The notes: generated from the letters alone by a model not told the origin. A DNA stretch of 64,000 nt from Pseudomonas silesiensis (GCF_001661075.1 NZ_CP014870.1:3306501-3370500), one strand, 5' to 3'. Shown: positions 48,533 to 60,777, counted from the first letter of the stretch. Program-made: numbers and translations.

Positions 48533-49546
48533 TCAACTCGAAAGGTCAGGCATGACCTTTATGAGATAGTCAGTGACATTGTCTTCATCAACTCTCACTT
48601 CGACTTTCGTAGCGATTAACCCAAAGTCGTTCAGTATTCTTTGTGTGGATCGACCATTTTGCGTTTCATTCAGGAATACGTTAAGCATTTCGTCAGATCC
48701 ACTTTCCAGGTTGTTTGTTTTTTTCAGTATGGCTTTATTCGACACATAGGACCTGACTATCGTAGAAGGAAGACATCCAAAAAAATGTTCTTTGTTCGCG
48801 ATTCTAGTGTATTGGTAACGTACAACATCGTTCGCATAGTAGTCAGTGTTTGAGGGCGTTCGATAGTTCCCCATGAATGTCCACGTGTCTGGCTGGAATT
48901 CATTGGTGAAGCTATCGTCTTTGTACCTTGTCACAATTGAGTATGTTCCAATTTCGCTTCTCATATTATTTGTAACAAAATCAAAGCGTTTTCGTGAGTC
49001 TTTTATAGAATCAAGGCGCGCTTTTAAATTTTCGTTGAAATGGACCGCATGCCTCCAGGTCATTGACCCGCGATCGAGAAAAAGCGTCGGACCAAGACCC
49101 AACTCGGATGCCAAGGCCGCCCGATACACACCGGTCAAGGGGTCTTGTCGAACCAGCGCTATCCCGCCTTGGGCCAAGTCGACGTAATGGCGTCTTCCCA
49201 ATGCCCTGAAACCTTGGGCATCTGCTGGCTGAAGGAGAGCCGGAGGGGTGAGTTGATAGCGCTCCAACGGCATCATACTGGAACGAATCTGCGCACCGTC
49301 TGCAACCGGCAGATCGGTAACGATGATTGCAGGGGCAACGGAGACGCTTGCCTGGAGCGGCTCGCCGTCCGCTGCTACAGGTACAGACTCGTGCGTAGAC
49401 GCAGCACGCGGGACCTTGGCTACAGGCCCATTCTCATCATTGGTGAAGCCTCTGTCTTGCCGTACACGAGCGGGGGTTCGATCCTCGGGCGCCCGGGTTG
49501 GGGGCGTGAGTATGGGAGGTTTGCGAACAGTAATTTTCGGGGCCAT
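48533..49546 (-). CDS. Effector/toxin-like protein with low-GC unknown C-terminal domain
   Basis: A 337-residue protein without signal peptide. Residues 1-85 are Pro/Thr/Arg-rich and disordered-looking. About 90-155 (QGFRALGRRHYVDL, then VRQDPLTGVYRAAL and GPTLFLD) resembles the short linker domain found in large Pseudomonas dermonecrotic-toxin/LRR effectors. Residues about 165-337 are a distinct, aromatic- and Asn-rich domain I do not recognise. Base composition shifts: 60-base samples at 48661 and 48781 are 40% and 37% GC, against 67% at 49321. ATG 49546 has AGGA seven bases upstream. Flanked by diverged 74-bp direct repeats. No immunity-like gene is adjacent. The toxin role is inferred. 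Confidence 0.65.
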   Translation of the reverse strand: MAPKITVRKPPILTPPTRAPEDRTPARVRQDRGFTNDENGPVAKVPRAASTHESVPVAADGEPLQASVSVAPAIIVTDLPVADGAQIRSSMMPLERYQLTPPALLQPADAQGFRALGRRHYVDLAQGGIALVRQDPLTGVYRAALASELGLGPTLFLDRGSMTWRHAVHFNENLKARLDSIKDSRKRFDFVTNNMRSEIGTYSIVTRYKDDSFTNEFQPDTWTFMGNYRTPSNTDYYANDVVRYQYTRIANKEHFFGCLPSTIVRSYVSNKAILKKTNNLESGSDEMLNVFLNETQNGRSTQRILNDFGLIATKVEVRVDEDNVTDYLIKVMPDLSS

Positions 49547-49731
49547 AAAAACATCCTGGTGTTGAATGACATCCATCGCAAGAGCAGGATAGACGGCGCG
49601 GATGATGGTCTACCGCACGAGCGCTATTACAACAGCGGACAAGCCGGTTTTCGCAATGCATATGTACCGCACGAGATGAATATTTACGGTTGAGCATGGA
49701 GGCCCGCTGTATGCAGCCTCGACGAAGTTCA

Positions 49732-49805
49732 CTGTTACTTCTTACAGTAGGCAGGAGCGTGGAGCTCGTGCATTGTGATGTGTAGTCCACTTTGATCAGG
49801 GTCAG
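49732..49805. repeat. 74-bp direct repeat, copy B (5' side of the effector gene)
   Basis: Same orientation and length as copy A. It begins CTGTTACTTCTTACAGTAGG and ends GATCAGGGTCAG. It lies about 185 bp upstream of the effector start, so it could be part of its promoter or leader. Confidence 0.75.
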
Positions 49806-49895
49806 CAGGGATGCCAACAAGCGCTTCGTCATACCCGCATACTGGCACACCGACCGTTCAGGCATATAAACGAAGATACGGCATCAGGCTTGAAG

Positions 49896-50004
49896 CGATT
49901 GCGGGCAAGTCGGATCACCCCACCGCCTTTCCACATTGGTTTTGTGTACGGCATCTATCCAATGTGAAATCGACGGTGCGGCGTTCCGACCTGCTCGCGA
50001 AAGA
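49896..50004. repeat. Degraded REPIN
   Basis: CGATTGCGGGCAAGTCGGAT...CCACA (49896-49935) resembles the long-variant right arm, and GCGGCGTTCCGACCTGCTCG near 49979 a left-arm remnant. It sits beside the glgB stop codon. Confidence 0.45.
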
Positions 50005-50021
50005 CGCGACGCAGTGTTAGA

Positions 50022-52253
<2,232 letters not shown>

Positions 52254-52255
52254 GA

Positions 52256-55200
52256 CTACTCTCCATCAAAATCGGAAAAGGGTTTAAGCCCACTCAAAAG
52301 CCCATACAAACCGTGCAGCGGCACCGGCAACCAGGTGGGTCGATTTTCAGCTTCGTACGCCACCTCATAGGCCGCCTTCTCCAGGCCGAACAACGCCAGC
52401 GCGGCGTCCTCGCCTTCCGGATCTTGCCACGCATGAGCAAGACTAGCTGCCGCCAGCCGATAAGCGTCGACAAATGCTTGTCGCGCTTCATTCAAATAGC
52501 GTTCGGCGACACGCTGGCGAGCGGCCTGGGCTACATCGGTGTTGTCGACGTTGTGCACGTTGATCGTCATCGCCGCAGCGTAGTCGAAGGAACGCAACAC
52601 TCCACTCACATCTTTATAAGGGCTGTGTTTGCCACGTCGTTCATGCAGCGGGCGCGCCGGTTCGCCTTCGAAGTCGATCAAGTAAGCGTCGCCCTTGATC
52701 ACCAGCACCTGCCCGAGGTGCAAGTCGCCGTGAACCCGGATCCGCAGGCCACCGGCCGCCTTTTTGCCCAATTCCTGGACGTGGCTGAGAATGGCTTTTT
52801 TGTTGTCCAGTAAACGAGTGACCAGGGTTTTGTCCGCCGGGTTCAGTTCGTTTTGGTGCTGTTTGAGCAACTTCAGGGCGTTCTCCAGCTGTGCCGCCAC
52901 ATCCTTGGCCGAAGCCAGTGCCTCCTTCTGCGTGGTGACTTGCGGCGCGAAGTCAGGGTTGTCGGTCGGTGCCGCCAGCACCTGGTGCATTTCCCCCAGA
53001 CGCTGGCCGAGCATGCCGGCGAAATCCCTCAGCTCGCCGAGGGCGTTGTAATGCTGCTCCTGTTCGGACATGGCATCGGCCAGTTCATCGCGCAACGCCC
53101 GTTCCAGATTGTTCTGCGTCCATTCCCAGGCATCGCCCTGATTGCTCAGATAGCCCTGGGCAATCATCAACAGATTGTCTTCGCCCGCCCCATCGCGGCG
53201 AATCACCGAGCCCAGCAGCGGCGAAATATTGGCGAAGCCGGCTTCGGTCAGGTACGCACTCATTTCCAGCTCCGGGTGCACACCCGACGCCACTTTGCGG
53301 ATCAGCTTGAGCACCATGCTGCTGCCCACCACCACCGAACTATTGGACTGCTCGGCGGACAGGTAACGCACTTCCGGCTCAGCCGGGAGGCCAAGCCTGG
53401 CCAGTTCGTCGGTGGCTTCGAAACGGATCTCGCCACCGTCCGAAGGCAGCAGGGTATTGTTCTGCATACCCTGCAATACCGCGCGGATGAAGTTTTCCAG
53501 GGCGAACGCATCGGTGATCAAACCCACCTGTGGTCCGCGTCGCACCCGAGACAGCGCCAGTTGCTGAGGCAACGCAGGGCCGACCTGATCATCGGCAATG
53601 AAGCCGAACGGCAATTGGTAGCGACTGGTCTGGCCGCCGCTGGTGACTTCGATTTCGCTGAGCAGCACCGGATGCTGCGCATCACCGAAGCGCACGCCGT
53701 AGGCCAGGTGGACCTTGTCGATGGCCGCGTCCTTGCCCGCGAACCAACGGCGGTTTTGCAACCAGTTGGGCAAGATGCCCTGCTCCATCGTGCCGCGTGA
53801 CGGCGCTTCGAGCAGTTCTTCCATGCGTTTTTTCAGTACCAGCGTCGTGAAGTCCGGAAGACTTTGCGCCGGTTCTACGTGCCAGCTGGGCATTTGATTC
53901 TCCGCAGCGAGTCCGAACCAGTAAAAACCGTAAGGCGCCAGGGTCAGCAGGAAATTCAGCTGGCCGATCGGCGGGAAGGCGTTACCGCCCAGCATCTCCA
54001 CCGGCACCATGCCGGCGTAGGCGGACAGGTCCAGTTCCGCCGCTTGCGCGCTGCGCGAGACGTTGGCGACGCACAGGATGATTTCGTACTTGCCATCAGG
54101 CCCGCTGTATTCACGGGTATACGCCAGGATCCGGCGGTTGCTCGGCGAGAGCATTTTCAATGTGCCGCGACCGAAGGCCTTGGACTGCTTGCGCACGGCG
54201 AGCATGCGTCGTGTCCAGTTCAACAGCGAGTGCGGGTCGCCGGCCTGGGTTTCGACGTTGACCGACAGGTAGCCGTATTGCGGGTCCATGATCGGTGGCA
54301 GCACCAGGCTGGCCGGGTCGGCGCGGGAGAAGCCGCCGTTACGGTCGATCGACCACTGCATGGGCGTGCGCACACCGTCGCGGTCGCCGAGGTAGATGTT
54401 GTCGCCCATGCCGATTTCATCGCCGTAATACAGGGTCGGCGTGCCGGGCATCGACAGCAGCAGGCTATTGAGCAGCTCCACGCGGCGGCGATCGCGCTCC
54501 ATCAACGGCGCCAGGCGGCGGCGAATACCCAGGTTGATTCGCGCCCGACGGTCGGCCGCGTAGTAATTCCACAGGTAATCGCGCTCCTTGTCGGTGACCA
54601 TTTCCAGCGTCAGTTCATCGTGGTTGCGCAGGAAAATCGCCCACTGACAGTTGGCCGGAATTTCCGGGGTCTGGCGCAGGATGTCGGTGATCGGGAAACG
54701 GTCTTCCTGGGCCAGCGCCATGTACATGCGCGGCATCAACGGGAAGTGGAAAGCCATGTGGCACTCATCGCCATTGAGGCCCTTGGCGTCGGTGTCACCA
54801 AAGTACAGCTGGGTGTCTTCCGGCCACTGGTTGGCTTCGGCCAGGAGCATGCGGTCCGGGTAGTTGGCGTCGATTTCGGCACGAATCTGCTTGAGGACGT
54901 CGTGGGTCTCGGGCAGGTTTTCGTTGTTGGTGCCGTCTCGTTCGATCAGGTACGGAATCGCATCCAGGCGCAAACCGTCGATCCCCATGTCCAGCCAGTA
55001 ACGCATGACCGACAGCACGGCTTTCATGACTTGCGGGTTGTCGAAGTTCAGGTCCGGCTGGTGCGAATAGAAGCGGTGCCAGAAGTACTGGCCGGCCACT
55101 GGATCCCAGGTCCAGTTGGATTTCTCGGTGTCGAGAAAGATGATGCGGGTGCCGTCGTATTTGTGATCGTCATCGGACCAGACGTAGAAATCCCGCGCCG

Positions 55201-55597
55201 CCGAACCTTTCTTGGCCTTGCGTGCGCGCTGGAACCAGGCGTGCTGATCGGAAGTGTGGTTGATGACCAGCTCGGTAATGACCCGCAGGCCACGCTTGTG
55301 GGCCTCGGCAATGAATCGCTTGGCATCGGCCATGGTGCCGTAGTCGGAATGCACGCCTCGGTATTCGGCGATGTCGTAGCCATCGTCGCGCCGTGGCGAG
55401 GGGTAGAAGGGCAACAGCCAGATGGTGTTGACGCCGAGGTCGGCAATGTAATCGAGTTTGGCGATAAGACCGGGAAAGTCGCCGATCCCGTCATTGTTGG
55501 AGTCGAAAAACGATTTGACGTGTACCTGGTAGATCACTGCATCCTTGTACCAGAGCGGATCCTTGATAAAGGTGGCTGCCTTGGGTTTCTTCGCCAT
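52256..55597 (-). CDS. treS: Trehalose synthase fused to maltokinase
   Basis: A 1113-residue fusion. Residues 1-540 are TreS (GH13: [24 protein letters not shown] with nucleophile Asp, LLAEANQWP with acid/base Glu, [12 protein letters not shown]), interconverting trehalose and maltose. Residues about 590-1113 are a maltokinase (Pep2/Mak): NRRWFAGKD start, [10 protein letters not shown] catalytic loop and YLIDFEGEP metal Asp. The second half phosphorylates maltose to maltose 1-phosphate, the GlgE donor. The fused form is usual in Pseudomonas. ATG 55597 has AGGAG six bases upstream. A palindrome-rich gap separates it from glgE. Confidence 0.96.
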   Translation of the reverse strand: MAKKPKAATFIKDPLWYKDAVIYQVHVKSFFDSNNDGIGDFPGLIAKLDYIADLGVNTIWLLPFYPSPRRDDGYDIAEYRGVHSDYGTMADAKRFIAEAHKRGLRVITELVINHTSDQHAWFQRARKAKKGSAARDFYVWSDDDHKYDGTRIIFLDTEKSNWTWDPVAGQYFWHRFYSHQPDLNFDNPQVMKAVLSVMRYWLDMGIDGLRLDAIPYLIERDGTNNENLPETHDVLKQIRAEIDANYPDRMLLAEANQWPEDTQLYFGDTDAKGLNGDECHMAFHFPLMPRMYMALAQEDRFPITDILRQTPEIPANCQWAIFLRNHDELTLEMVTDKERDYLWNYYAADRRARINLGIRRRLAPLMERDRRRVELLNSLLLSMPGTPTLYYGDEIGMGDNIYLGDRDGVRTPMQWSIDRNGGFSRADPASLVLPPIMDPQYGYLSVNVETQAGDPHSLLNWTRRMLAVRKQSKAFGRGTLKMLSPSNRRILAYTREYSGPDGKYEIILCVANVSRSAQAAELDLSAYAGMVPVEMLGGNAFPPIGQLNFLLTLAPYGFYWFGLAAENQMPSWHVEPAQSLPDFTTLVLKKRMEELLEAPSRGTMEQGILPNWLQNRRWFAGKDAAIDKVHLAYGVRFGDAQHPVLLSEIEVTSGGQTSRYQLPFGFIADDQVGPALPQQLALSRVRRGPQVGLITDAFALENFIRAVLQGMQNNTLLPSDGGEIRFEATDELARLGLPAEPEVRYLSAEQSNSSVVVGSSMVLKLIRKVASGVHPELEMSAYLTEAGFANISPLLGSVIRRDGAGEDNLLMIAQGYLSNQGDAWEWTQNNLERALRDELADAMSEQEQHYNALGELRDFAGMLGQRLGEMHQVLAAPTDNPDFAPQVTTQKEALASAKDVAAQLENALKLLKQHQNELNPADKTLVTRLLDNKKAILSHVQELGKKAAGGLRIRVHGDLHLGQVLVIKGDAYLIDFEGEPARPLHERRGKHSPYKDVSGVLRSFDYAAAMTINVHNVDNTDVAQAARQRVAERYLNEARQAFVDAYRLAAASLAHAWQDPEGEDAALALFGLEKAAYEVAYEAENRPTWLPVPLHGLYGLLSGLKPFSDFDGE

Positions 55598-55662
55598 TTG
55601 AAACTCCTGTTGAATTCAGTAAAGCCACTGGACCGGTCCCCGGTCTTGAACGCGATGATGAT

Positions 55663-55811
55663 CCTGTGGGAGCGAGCTTGCTCCGGGCGGCGATCCGACG
55701 ATAGCGGCATTACATTCAGCATTATTGTTGCCTGGCCCACATTCAGCATTATTGTTGCCTGGCCCGCCGCCATCGTCGGATCGCCGCCCGGAGCAAGCTC
55801 GCTCCCACAGG
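55663..55811. repeat. REPIN with perfect 40-bp arms and a 27-bp tandem repeat in the loop
   Basis: CCTGTGGGAGCGAGCTTGCT and the next 20 bases (55663-55702) are exactly complementary to 55772-55811. The loop carries two perfect tandem copies of a 27-bp unit starting ACATTCAGCATTATTGTTGC (55712-55738 and 55739-55765). It lies between glgE and treS, inside the operon. Confidence 0.92.
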
Positions 55812-55819
55812 TTCTGCGT

Positions 55820-57814
55820 TTAAACAGTGAAGCGCCAGATCCCGAACGGCAGATGCGCCGGATCGATTCGCATGAACTGGTCCTTGCCGTGCCATGTCCA
55901 GCGATGGCCGCTCATCAGGTCCTCGCCCTGGCTGCTGGCGTCGTCGGGTAATCCCATTTCCCACAACGGTAATTCGAAATTCGCTTCCTGGACGTTATGC
56001 GGATCCAGACTCACCGCCACCAGAATGAAATTGCTGCCGTCGGCACTGCGTTTGCCGAAATACAGGATGTTGTCGTTCCAGGCGTTGTAGACCTTGAGTC
56101 CCAGGTGCGTCTGCAGGGCCGGGTTCTGTCGACGAATCCGGTTGAGCTGGGCGATCTCGGCAATGATATTGCCCGGTGCGGTGAAGTCCCGTGGGCGGAT
56201 TTCATACTTCTCGGAGTTGAGGTATTCCTCCTTGCCCGGCACGGGTGCCGCTTCACAGAGCTCGAACCCCGAATACATGCCCCACAGGCCGGAGCCCATG
56301 GTCGCCAGGGCCGCGCGAATCAGAAAACCGGCGCGCCCGCTTTCATGCAGGAACGCCGGGTTGATGTCCGGCGTATTGACGAAGAAGTTCGGCCGATAGC
56401 ACTCGCGCCACGGCGATTCGTTCAGTTCGGTGAGATAGGTCGCCAGTTCGGCCTTGGTGTTACGCCAGGTGAAGTAGGTGTAGCTCTGGGTGTAACCGAC
56501 CTTGCCCAGTCGCGCCATCATCGCCGGGGTGGTAAAGGCTTCGGCGAGGAAAATCACTTCCGGGTGCAACGCCCGCACATCGGCGATCAACCATTGCCAG
56601 AACGGCAACGGCTTGGTGTGAGGGTTGTCGACGCGAAAGATCTTCACGCCCTCCTCGACCCAACCGACCACGATGTCGCGCAATTCCACCCAGAGGCTGG
56701 GAATCGCATCGGTGGCATAGAAGTCGACGTTGACAATGTCCTGGTATTTCTTCGGCGGGTTTTCGGCATATTTGATCGTGCCGTCCGGCCGCCAGTTGAA
56801 CCAGCCCGGGTGCTGTTTGAGCCACGGATGGTCCTGGGAACACTGGATGGCGAAATCGAGGGCGATTTCCAGCCCGTGGTCAGCGGCAGCAGCGACCAGG
56901 CGGCGGAAGTCTTCGCGCGTGCCCAGCTCCGAGTGAATCGCCTCGTGCCCGCCCTCTTCGCTGCCAATGGCATAGGGGCTGCCCGGATCATTCGGGCCGG
57001 CGGTGAGGGAGTTGTTGGGCCCTTTGCGGTAACTGCGGCCGATCGGGTGGATCGGCGGGAAGTACAGCACGTCGAAGCCCATGTCCTGGATCATCGGCAG
57101 CCGCGAGTGCACATCGTTGAAGGTGCCGTGGCGGGCCGGGTCATCGGTGATCGAGCGTGGAAACAATTCATACCAACTGGCGAACTGCGCCAATCCGCGC
57201 TCGACGTCCAGCGGATATTCGGGGCTGAGACTCAAATAGGCGCGGTGATCGGCCTGGGCCATCAACTCGGCACTACGCTGGTGCATGAACAGCGCGACCT
57301 GCTCGGTTTCGAGCAGCCCGGACAATTCATGGTGCAGCGCCGCCAGGTCTTCGCTCAGCTGGCCTTCCGCACGCTCCGCCGCTTGCTGGACCTGGTTGCG
57401 GCCTTCTTGCAATTCCAGACTGACGGGCACGCCCGCCAGATGCTTTTTCTCGAGTTCATAGCGGAAGCTGGCGAACTGGTCGATCCAGGCTTCGATACAA
57501 AACACGTAACGGCCCTGCTCTACCACATGAAACTGGCCCTTCCAGCCATTATTGCCCAGGCTGGCCATGACCTCGCTTTGCCATGTCTCGTCGCCATCGG
57601 CACGCCAGCGCACTCGCACGGCCAGTTGATCGTGGCCATCGGCAAACACCTTGCTGGTCACCACCACGTCCTGCCCCGCCACGGCCTTGACAGCAAACTG
57701 CCCGCCATCGAGGATCGGCATGGTGTTTTCGATTGCGATGCGCGGTAGCAGTAAAGCCTGCGAAAGCGGCATATGCGGGTTGTAGTTGAGCTCTGTCGGT
57801 TTTTCAGCAGTCAT
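55820..57814 (-). CDS. glgE: Alpha-1,4-glucan:maltose-1-phosphate maltosyltransferase
   Basis: A 664-residue GH13_3 enzyme, exactly a typical GlgE length. LPRIAIENTMP near the N-terminus begins the fold, an N-terminal beta-domain and helical insert follow (to about 200), then the barrel: YFPPIHPIGRSYRKGPNN, DFAIQCSQDHPW, IFRVDNPHTKP (nucleophile Asp), FLAEAFTTPAMM (acid/base Glu), and the C-terminal beta-domain. It extends alpha-glucan with maltose from maltose 1-phosphate. ATG 57814 has AAGGAGAG upstream; the longer frame to 57898 lacks this and has no family match. First gene of the minus-strand arm. Confidence 0.96.
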   Translation of the reverse strand: MTAEKPTELNYNPHMPLSQALLLPRIAIENTMPILDGGQFAVKAVAGQDVVVTSKVFADGHDQLAVRVRWRADGDETWQSEVMASLGNNGWKGQFHVVEQGRYVFCIEAWIDQFASFRYELEKKHLAGVPVSLELQEGRNQVQQAAERAEGQLSEDLAALHHELSGLLETEQVALFMHQRSAELMAQADHRAYLSLSPEYPLDVERGLAQFASWYELFPRSITDDPARHGTFNDVHSRLPMIQDMGFDVLYFPPIHPIGRSYRKGPNNSLTAGPNDPGSPYAIGSEEGGHEAIHSELGTREDFRRLVAAAADHGLEIALDFAIQCSQDHPWLKQHPGWFNWRPDGTIKYAENPPKKYQDIVNVDFYATDAIPSLWVELRDIVVGWVEEGVKIFRVDNPHTKPLPFWQWLIADVRALHPEVIFLAEAFTTPAMMARLGKVGYTQSYTYFTWRNTKAELATYLTELNESPWRECYRPNFFVNTPDINPAFLHESGRAGFLIRAALATMGSGLWGMYSGFELCEAAPVPGKEEYLNSEKYEIRPRDFTAPGNIIAEIAQLNRIRRQNPALQTHLGLKVYNAWNDNILYFGKRSADGSNFILVAVSLDPHNVQEANFELPLWEMGLPDDASSQGEDLMSGHRWTWHGKDQFMRIDPAHLPFGIWRFTV

Positions 57815-58032
57815 CGAGCATCTCTCCTTTACGCCCCATGGACGCTCTTGTGCTTGGTTGCCATTCCCGCAGGGCCATCGGCCCCGGAATGAACTCACTT
57901 AGGTTCCGAGCGACGGGCGCGGGTAAAAGTTCACGGGGATTTGCTTGAGTCTTCGCGGGAATCAATTCGTTTGTGCAAGGGTCAACCTACTTAAGCACGT
58001 CTTACGCCATGTGCCACAAGGAGGCTTCAACG

Positions 58033-58200
58033 ATGGTTATTCCCGTCCCGGCTAAAACACCCGATCCGAACATCGATGACCCGACGATTCCACCGACCGA
58101 ACCGGAACCGGTGCCTGAGCAGGAGCCGCCGGGCACCACCCCGCCGCCGCGGGAAGAACCACCGGACACGATGCCGCCGGTGATCGTCACGCCCGAGTAA
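58033..58200 (+). CDS. Small proline-rich acidic protein, 55 aa
   Basis: A 55-residue protein, divergent from glgE. It is about one third Pro, with many Glu/Asp and no Cys; a repeated PEPxPEQEPP-like and PPxEEPPD pattern. No signal peptide or membrane segment. ATG 58033 follows GGAGG at 9-base spacing, which supports translation. I do not recognise the family; it is likely a disordered cytoplasmic protein. It is the only plausible gene between glgE and mgtC. Confidence 0.6.
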   Translation: MVIPVPAKTPDPNIDDPTIPPTEPEPVPEQEPPGTTPPPREEPPDTMPPVIVTPE

Positions 58201-58255
58201 AAGCCCCGGCGCAATGATCGTTGCCACGCTGGTGCCGAGGGAACGATCTACTGCG

Positions 58256-58765
58256 CTAGGGCTTATCCTCGTCACCGTTTTTATCAAGCAGTTTCACGAT
58301 CTTCGGCATCACACCCAGGATCATCAAGGCCAGCAAGGTACTGAGCACCGCCGTCGCCTCGCGTCCCAACCCGGCTGAAACGCCGATGGCCGCGGTCATC
58401 CACAAGCCGGCGGCGGTGGTCAGGCCCCTGACGTGGCCTTCATCGCCTTCCTGGTTTTTCAGGATGGTCCCGGCCCCGAGAAAACCGATCCCGGCGATTA
58501 CGCCCTGTACCACCCGGCTCATGGCGTCGGCCTGGGAGCCGGACATCTGCGGCACCAGCACAAACAGCGCCGCCCCCAGCGCCACCAGCATGTGGGTGCG
58601 CACCCCGGCGGCCTTGCCCTTCTGCTCGCGTTCGAAACCGAGAATCCCGCCCAGCAGCGCAGCCATCAACAGTCGCACGGTAATGCGGGTCAGCTGTGAT
58701 GCATCCGTGATGTCGGCGAACTCCGCTTGCAGGGTCACCCAAACCTCATGCCACCAGGCGTTCAT
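58256..58765 (-). CDS. MgtC/SapB family membrane protein
   Basis: A 169-residue protein with four to five hydrophobic helices. Diagnostic MgtC segments are present: AALLGGILGFEREQKGKAAG, RTHMLVALGAALFVL, QGVIAGIGFLGAGTIL and GLTTAAGLWMTAAIGVSAG. It is the short form without the C-terminal ACT-like domain. The family modulates Mg2+ homeostasis, F1Fo-ATPase or phosphate uptake; the role here is unknown. I start at ATG 58765 (AAGGA seven bases upstream); the upstream frame extension is not family-like. Confidence 0.9.
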   Translation of the reverse strand: MNAWWHEVWVTLQAEFADITDASQLTRITVRLLMAALLGGILGFEREQKGKAAGVRTHMLVALGAALFVLVPQMSGSQADAMSRVVQGVIAGIGFLGAGTILKNQEGDEGHVRGLTTAAGLWMTAAIGVSAGLGREATAVLSTLLALMILGVMPKIVKLLDKNGDEDKP

Positions 58766-58893
58766 GGTGCAGTCCTTGTAATGAATGGCTCGATTGGAGG
58801 ATGGACCGCGGCGACCATTAATCGGTTGCACAGAACGATGTCCGCCCATGACGCCCTAACAGTCTAGAACCCGCCAAAAAAAGGACACCTCCC

Positions 58894-59127
58894 ATGACGG
58901 TACGCATCGAAAACCAGACCTGCTTTTTTACCACCGAGAACGGCGAAGAAATTCGCCTGTGCCCCGATGTCACTGTTATCACTGACCCTGAAAAGGCTAT
59001 GTCGGCGGTAGACATCAATGGTCAGCACATCTACATCACCGAAGCCGAAGCCGATGCATTGACCGTAGCAGGTGCCGTGGACGGTCGCAGGCATTTGAAG
59101 GCCACCGACAGTGATTCGGTGATTTGA
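58894..59127 (+). CDS. DUF3203 family protein
   Basis: A 77-residue small protein that I recognise as DUF3203, a Pseudomonas-restricted family of unknown function. VRIENQTCFF at the start and the central VDINGQHIYITEAEADALTVAGA are conserved. No signal peptide or TM. ATG 58894 has AAGGAC upstream. It sits alone between mgtC (divergent) and ccoG. Confidence 0.85.
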   Translation: MTVRIENQTCFFTTENGEEIRLCPDVTVITDPEKAMSAVDINGQHIYITEAEADALTVAGAVDGRRHLKATDSDSVI

Positions 59128-59323
59128 CAGATCCGCATCGAGAACGCCTCCCCGGCGCCTGATACAGGCGTCGGGATCGCGCTGCGCCAGCTGCTTCAAG
59201 TTGTCGCAGGCAGCGGCCTCCAGCCCATCTGATCCGCTTTTTATTGCAATAGCTGAGTCTGTTATGCAAACAGATCGGCGCTCATAGTGCTCCCGCCTGA
59301 TGGAGGCTGATGAGCGACAGACC

Positions 59324-60754
59324 ATGAGCGATAGAATCCCCGTCCGAACCCTGGAAAGCGTCCCGCCAGTACAAAGCTACGAGCCTTCGCGTCCAAAGAT
59401 GAAGGCCAAGTCCAGCGACAACCTGATCCACACCCGCAGCTTCACCGGCCTGTTCCGCACCTTGCGCATGAGCGGCGCCGGTTTTCTGTTCCTGCTGTTC
59501 TTCGGCACCGTGTGGTTGAACTGGGGCGGCCGCCAGGCGGTGCTCTGGGATCTTTCCGAAAGCAAATTCCACATCTTCGGCGCGACCTTCTGGCCGCAGG
59601 ATTTCATCCTGCTCTCGGCACTGCTGATCATTGCCGCGTTCGGCCTGTTTGCGATCACCGTGTTCGCCGGGCGGGTCTGGTGCGGTTACACCTGCCCCCA
59701 GAGCTCCTGGACCTGGATCTTCATGTGGTGCGAGAAGATCACCGAGGGTGAACGCAACCAGCGGATCAAGCTGCAAGCGGCCCCCTGGGGCCTGAACAAA
59801 CTGTTCCGGCGCTCGATCAAACACACCTTGTGGCTGGCCATCAGCCTGCTGACCGGCCTGACCTTTGTCGGCTACTTCACGCCGATCCGGCCTTTGGCCG
59901 AAGAGTTGCTGACCCTGCAGATGGGCGGTGTGAGCCTGTTCTGGGTGCTGTTTTTCACCGGCGCCACTTACATCAACGCCGGCTGGCTGCGTGAAGCGGT
60001 GTGCATGCATATGTGCCCCTATGCACGGTTCCAGAGCGTGATGTTCGACAAAGACACCCTGACCATTTCCTACGACGTCGCCCGCGGCGAACACCGTGGG
60101 CCACGCAAGCGCGAGGTGGCACCGGTAGAAGTCGGACTTGGCGATTGCATCGACTGCCAGCTCTGCGTGCAGGTCTGCCCCACCGGTATCGACATCCGCG
60201 ATGGTTTGCAGATGGAGTGCATCGGCTGCGCCGCGTGCATCGACGCCTGCGATTCGATCATGGACAAGATGGGCTATGCCCGTGGGCTGATCAGCTATAC
60301 CTCCGAGCATGAATTGCAGGGGGGCAAGACCCGGCTGCTGCGGCCACGGTTGATCGGTTACACCGCCGTGCTGCTGATAATGATCGGCGCCCTCGCCCTG
60401 GCGCTGGTAGAACGGCCGATGGTGTCGCTGGACGTGAGCAAGGACCGGGGTCTGTTTCGGGAGAACAGTCAGGGTCAGATTGAAAACATCTATAGCTTGA
60501 AGGTGATCAACAAGACTCAGCAGCGGCAGGACTACCGCCTGACCCTGGTCGATGGCGACGGCTTCCAGCTCCAGGGCAAGACCGAGCTGAGCCTGGCGCC
60601 GGGTGAGATCGTCGATGTGCCAGTGTCGGTGGCGATGACGGCGCAACGGCCGAGCAGCAGCTCGCAGACCATCAGCTTCCAGATTGTCGACGGTGATGAG
60701 CCCGATATTTATAGCGTGGGCAAGAGCCGTTTTGTTGCGCCGATGAACAGATGA
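59324..60754 (+). CDS. ccoG: Cytochrome c oxidase accessory protein CcoG (FixG)
   Basis: A 476-residue inner-membrane iron-sulfur protein. Helices lie near residues 40-60, 88-108, 160-180, 192-215 and 340-360. WCGYTCPQSSW and the two ferredoxin-like motifs CIDCQLCVQVCP and CIGCAACIDACD give the [4Fe-4S] sites, and the C-terminal part is an Ig-like periplasmic domain. It acts as the cupric reductase for cbb3 oxidase assembly. I start at ATG 59324 (MSDRIPV); an ATG at 59300 is possible but neither has a strong ribosome site. No cco oxidase gene is in the window. Confidence 0.94.
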   Translation: MSDRIPVRTLESVPPVQSYEPSRPKMKAKSSDNLIHTRSFTGLFRTLRMSGAGFLFLLFFGTVWLNWGGRQAVLWDLSESKFHIFGATFWPQDFILLSALLIIAAFGLFAITVFAGRVWCGYTCPQSSWTWIFMWCEKITEGERNQRIKLQAAPWGLNKLFRRSIKHTLWLAISLLTGLTFVGYFTPIRPLAEELLTLQMGGVSLFWVLFFTGATYINAGWLREAVCMHMCPYARFQSVMFDKDTLTISYDVARGEHRGPRKREVAPVEVGLGDCIDCQLCVQVCPTGIDIRDGLQMECIGCAACIDACDSIMDKMGYARGLISYTSEHELQGGKTRLLRPRLIGYTAVLLIMIGALALALVERPMVSLDVSKDRGLFRENSQGQIENIYSLKVINKTQQRQDYRLTLVDGDGFQLQGKTELSLAPGEIVDVPVSVAMTAQRPSSSSQTISFQIVDGDEPDIYSVGKSRFVAPMNR

Positions 60755-60777
60755 TCCCTTAGACTGCGGTGCTGCTA

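Larger units (their letters stand above)
49547..50021. other. Upstream region of the effector gene
   Basis: A 475-bp gap without a convincing gene. It holds direct-repeat copy B (49732-49805), a degraded REPIN (49896-50004), and by position the minus-strand promoter of the effector. Short frames here lack ribosome binding sites and family matches. Confidence 0.5.

Noticed and set aside
49811..50020. Small plus-strand frame as an immunity gene for the effector
   Set aside because: No ribosome site, overlaps REP remnants, and is not next to the effector's 3' end; no support for a toxin-immunity pair.
52256..55597. treS read as two genes fused by error
   Set aside because: TreS-maltokinase fusion is normal in Pseudomonas and both halves are intact.
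57815..57898. Longer start for glgE
   Set aside because: The extension has no family match, while AAGGAGAG lies at proper distance from ATG 57814 and gives the usual 664 residues.
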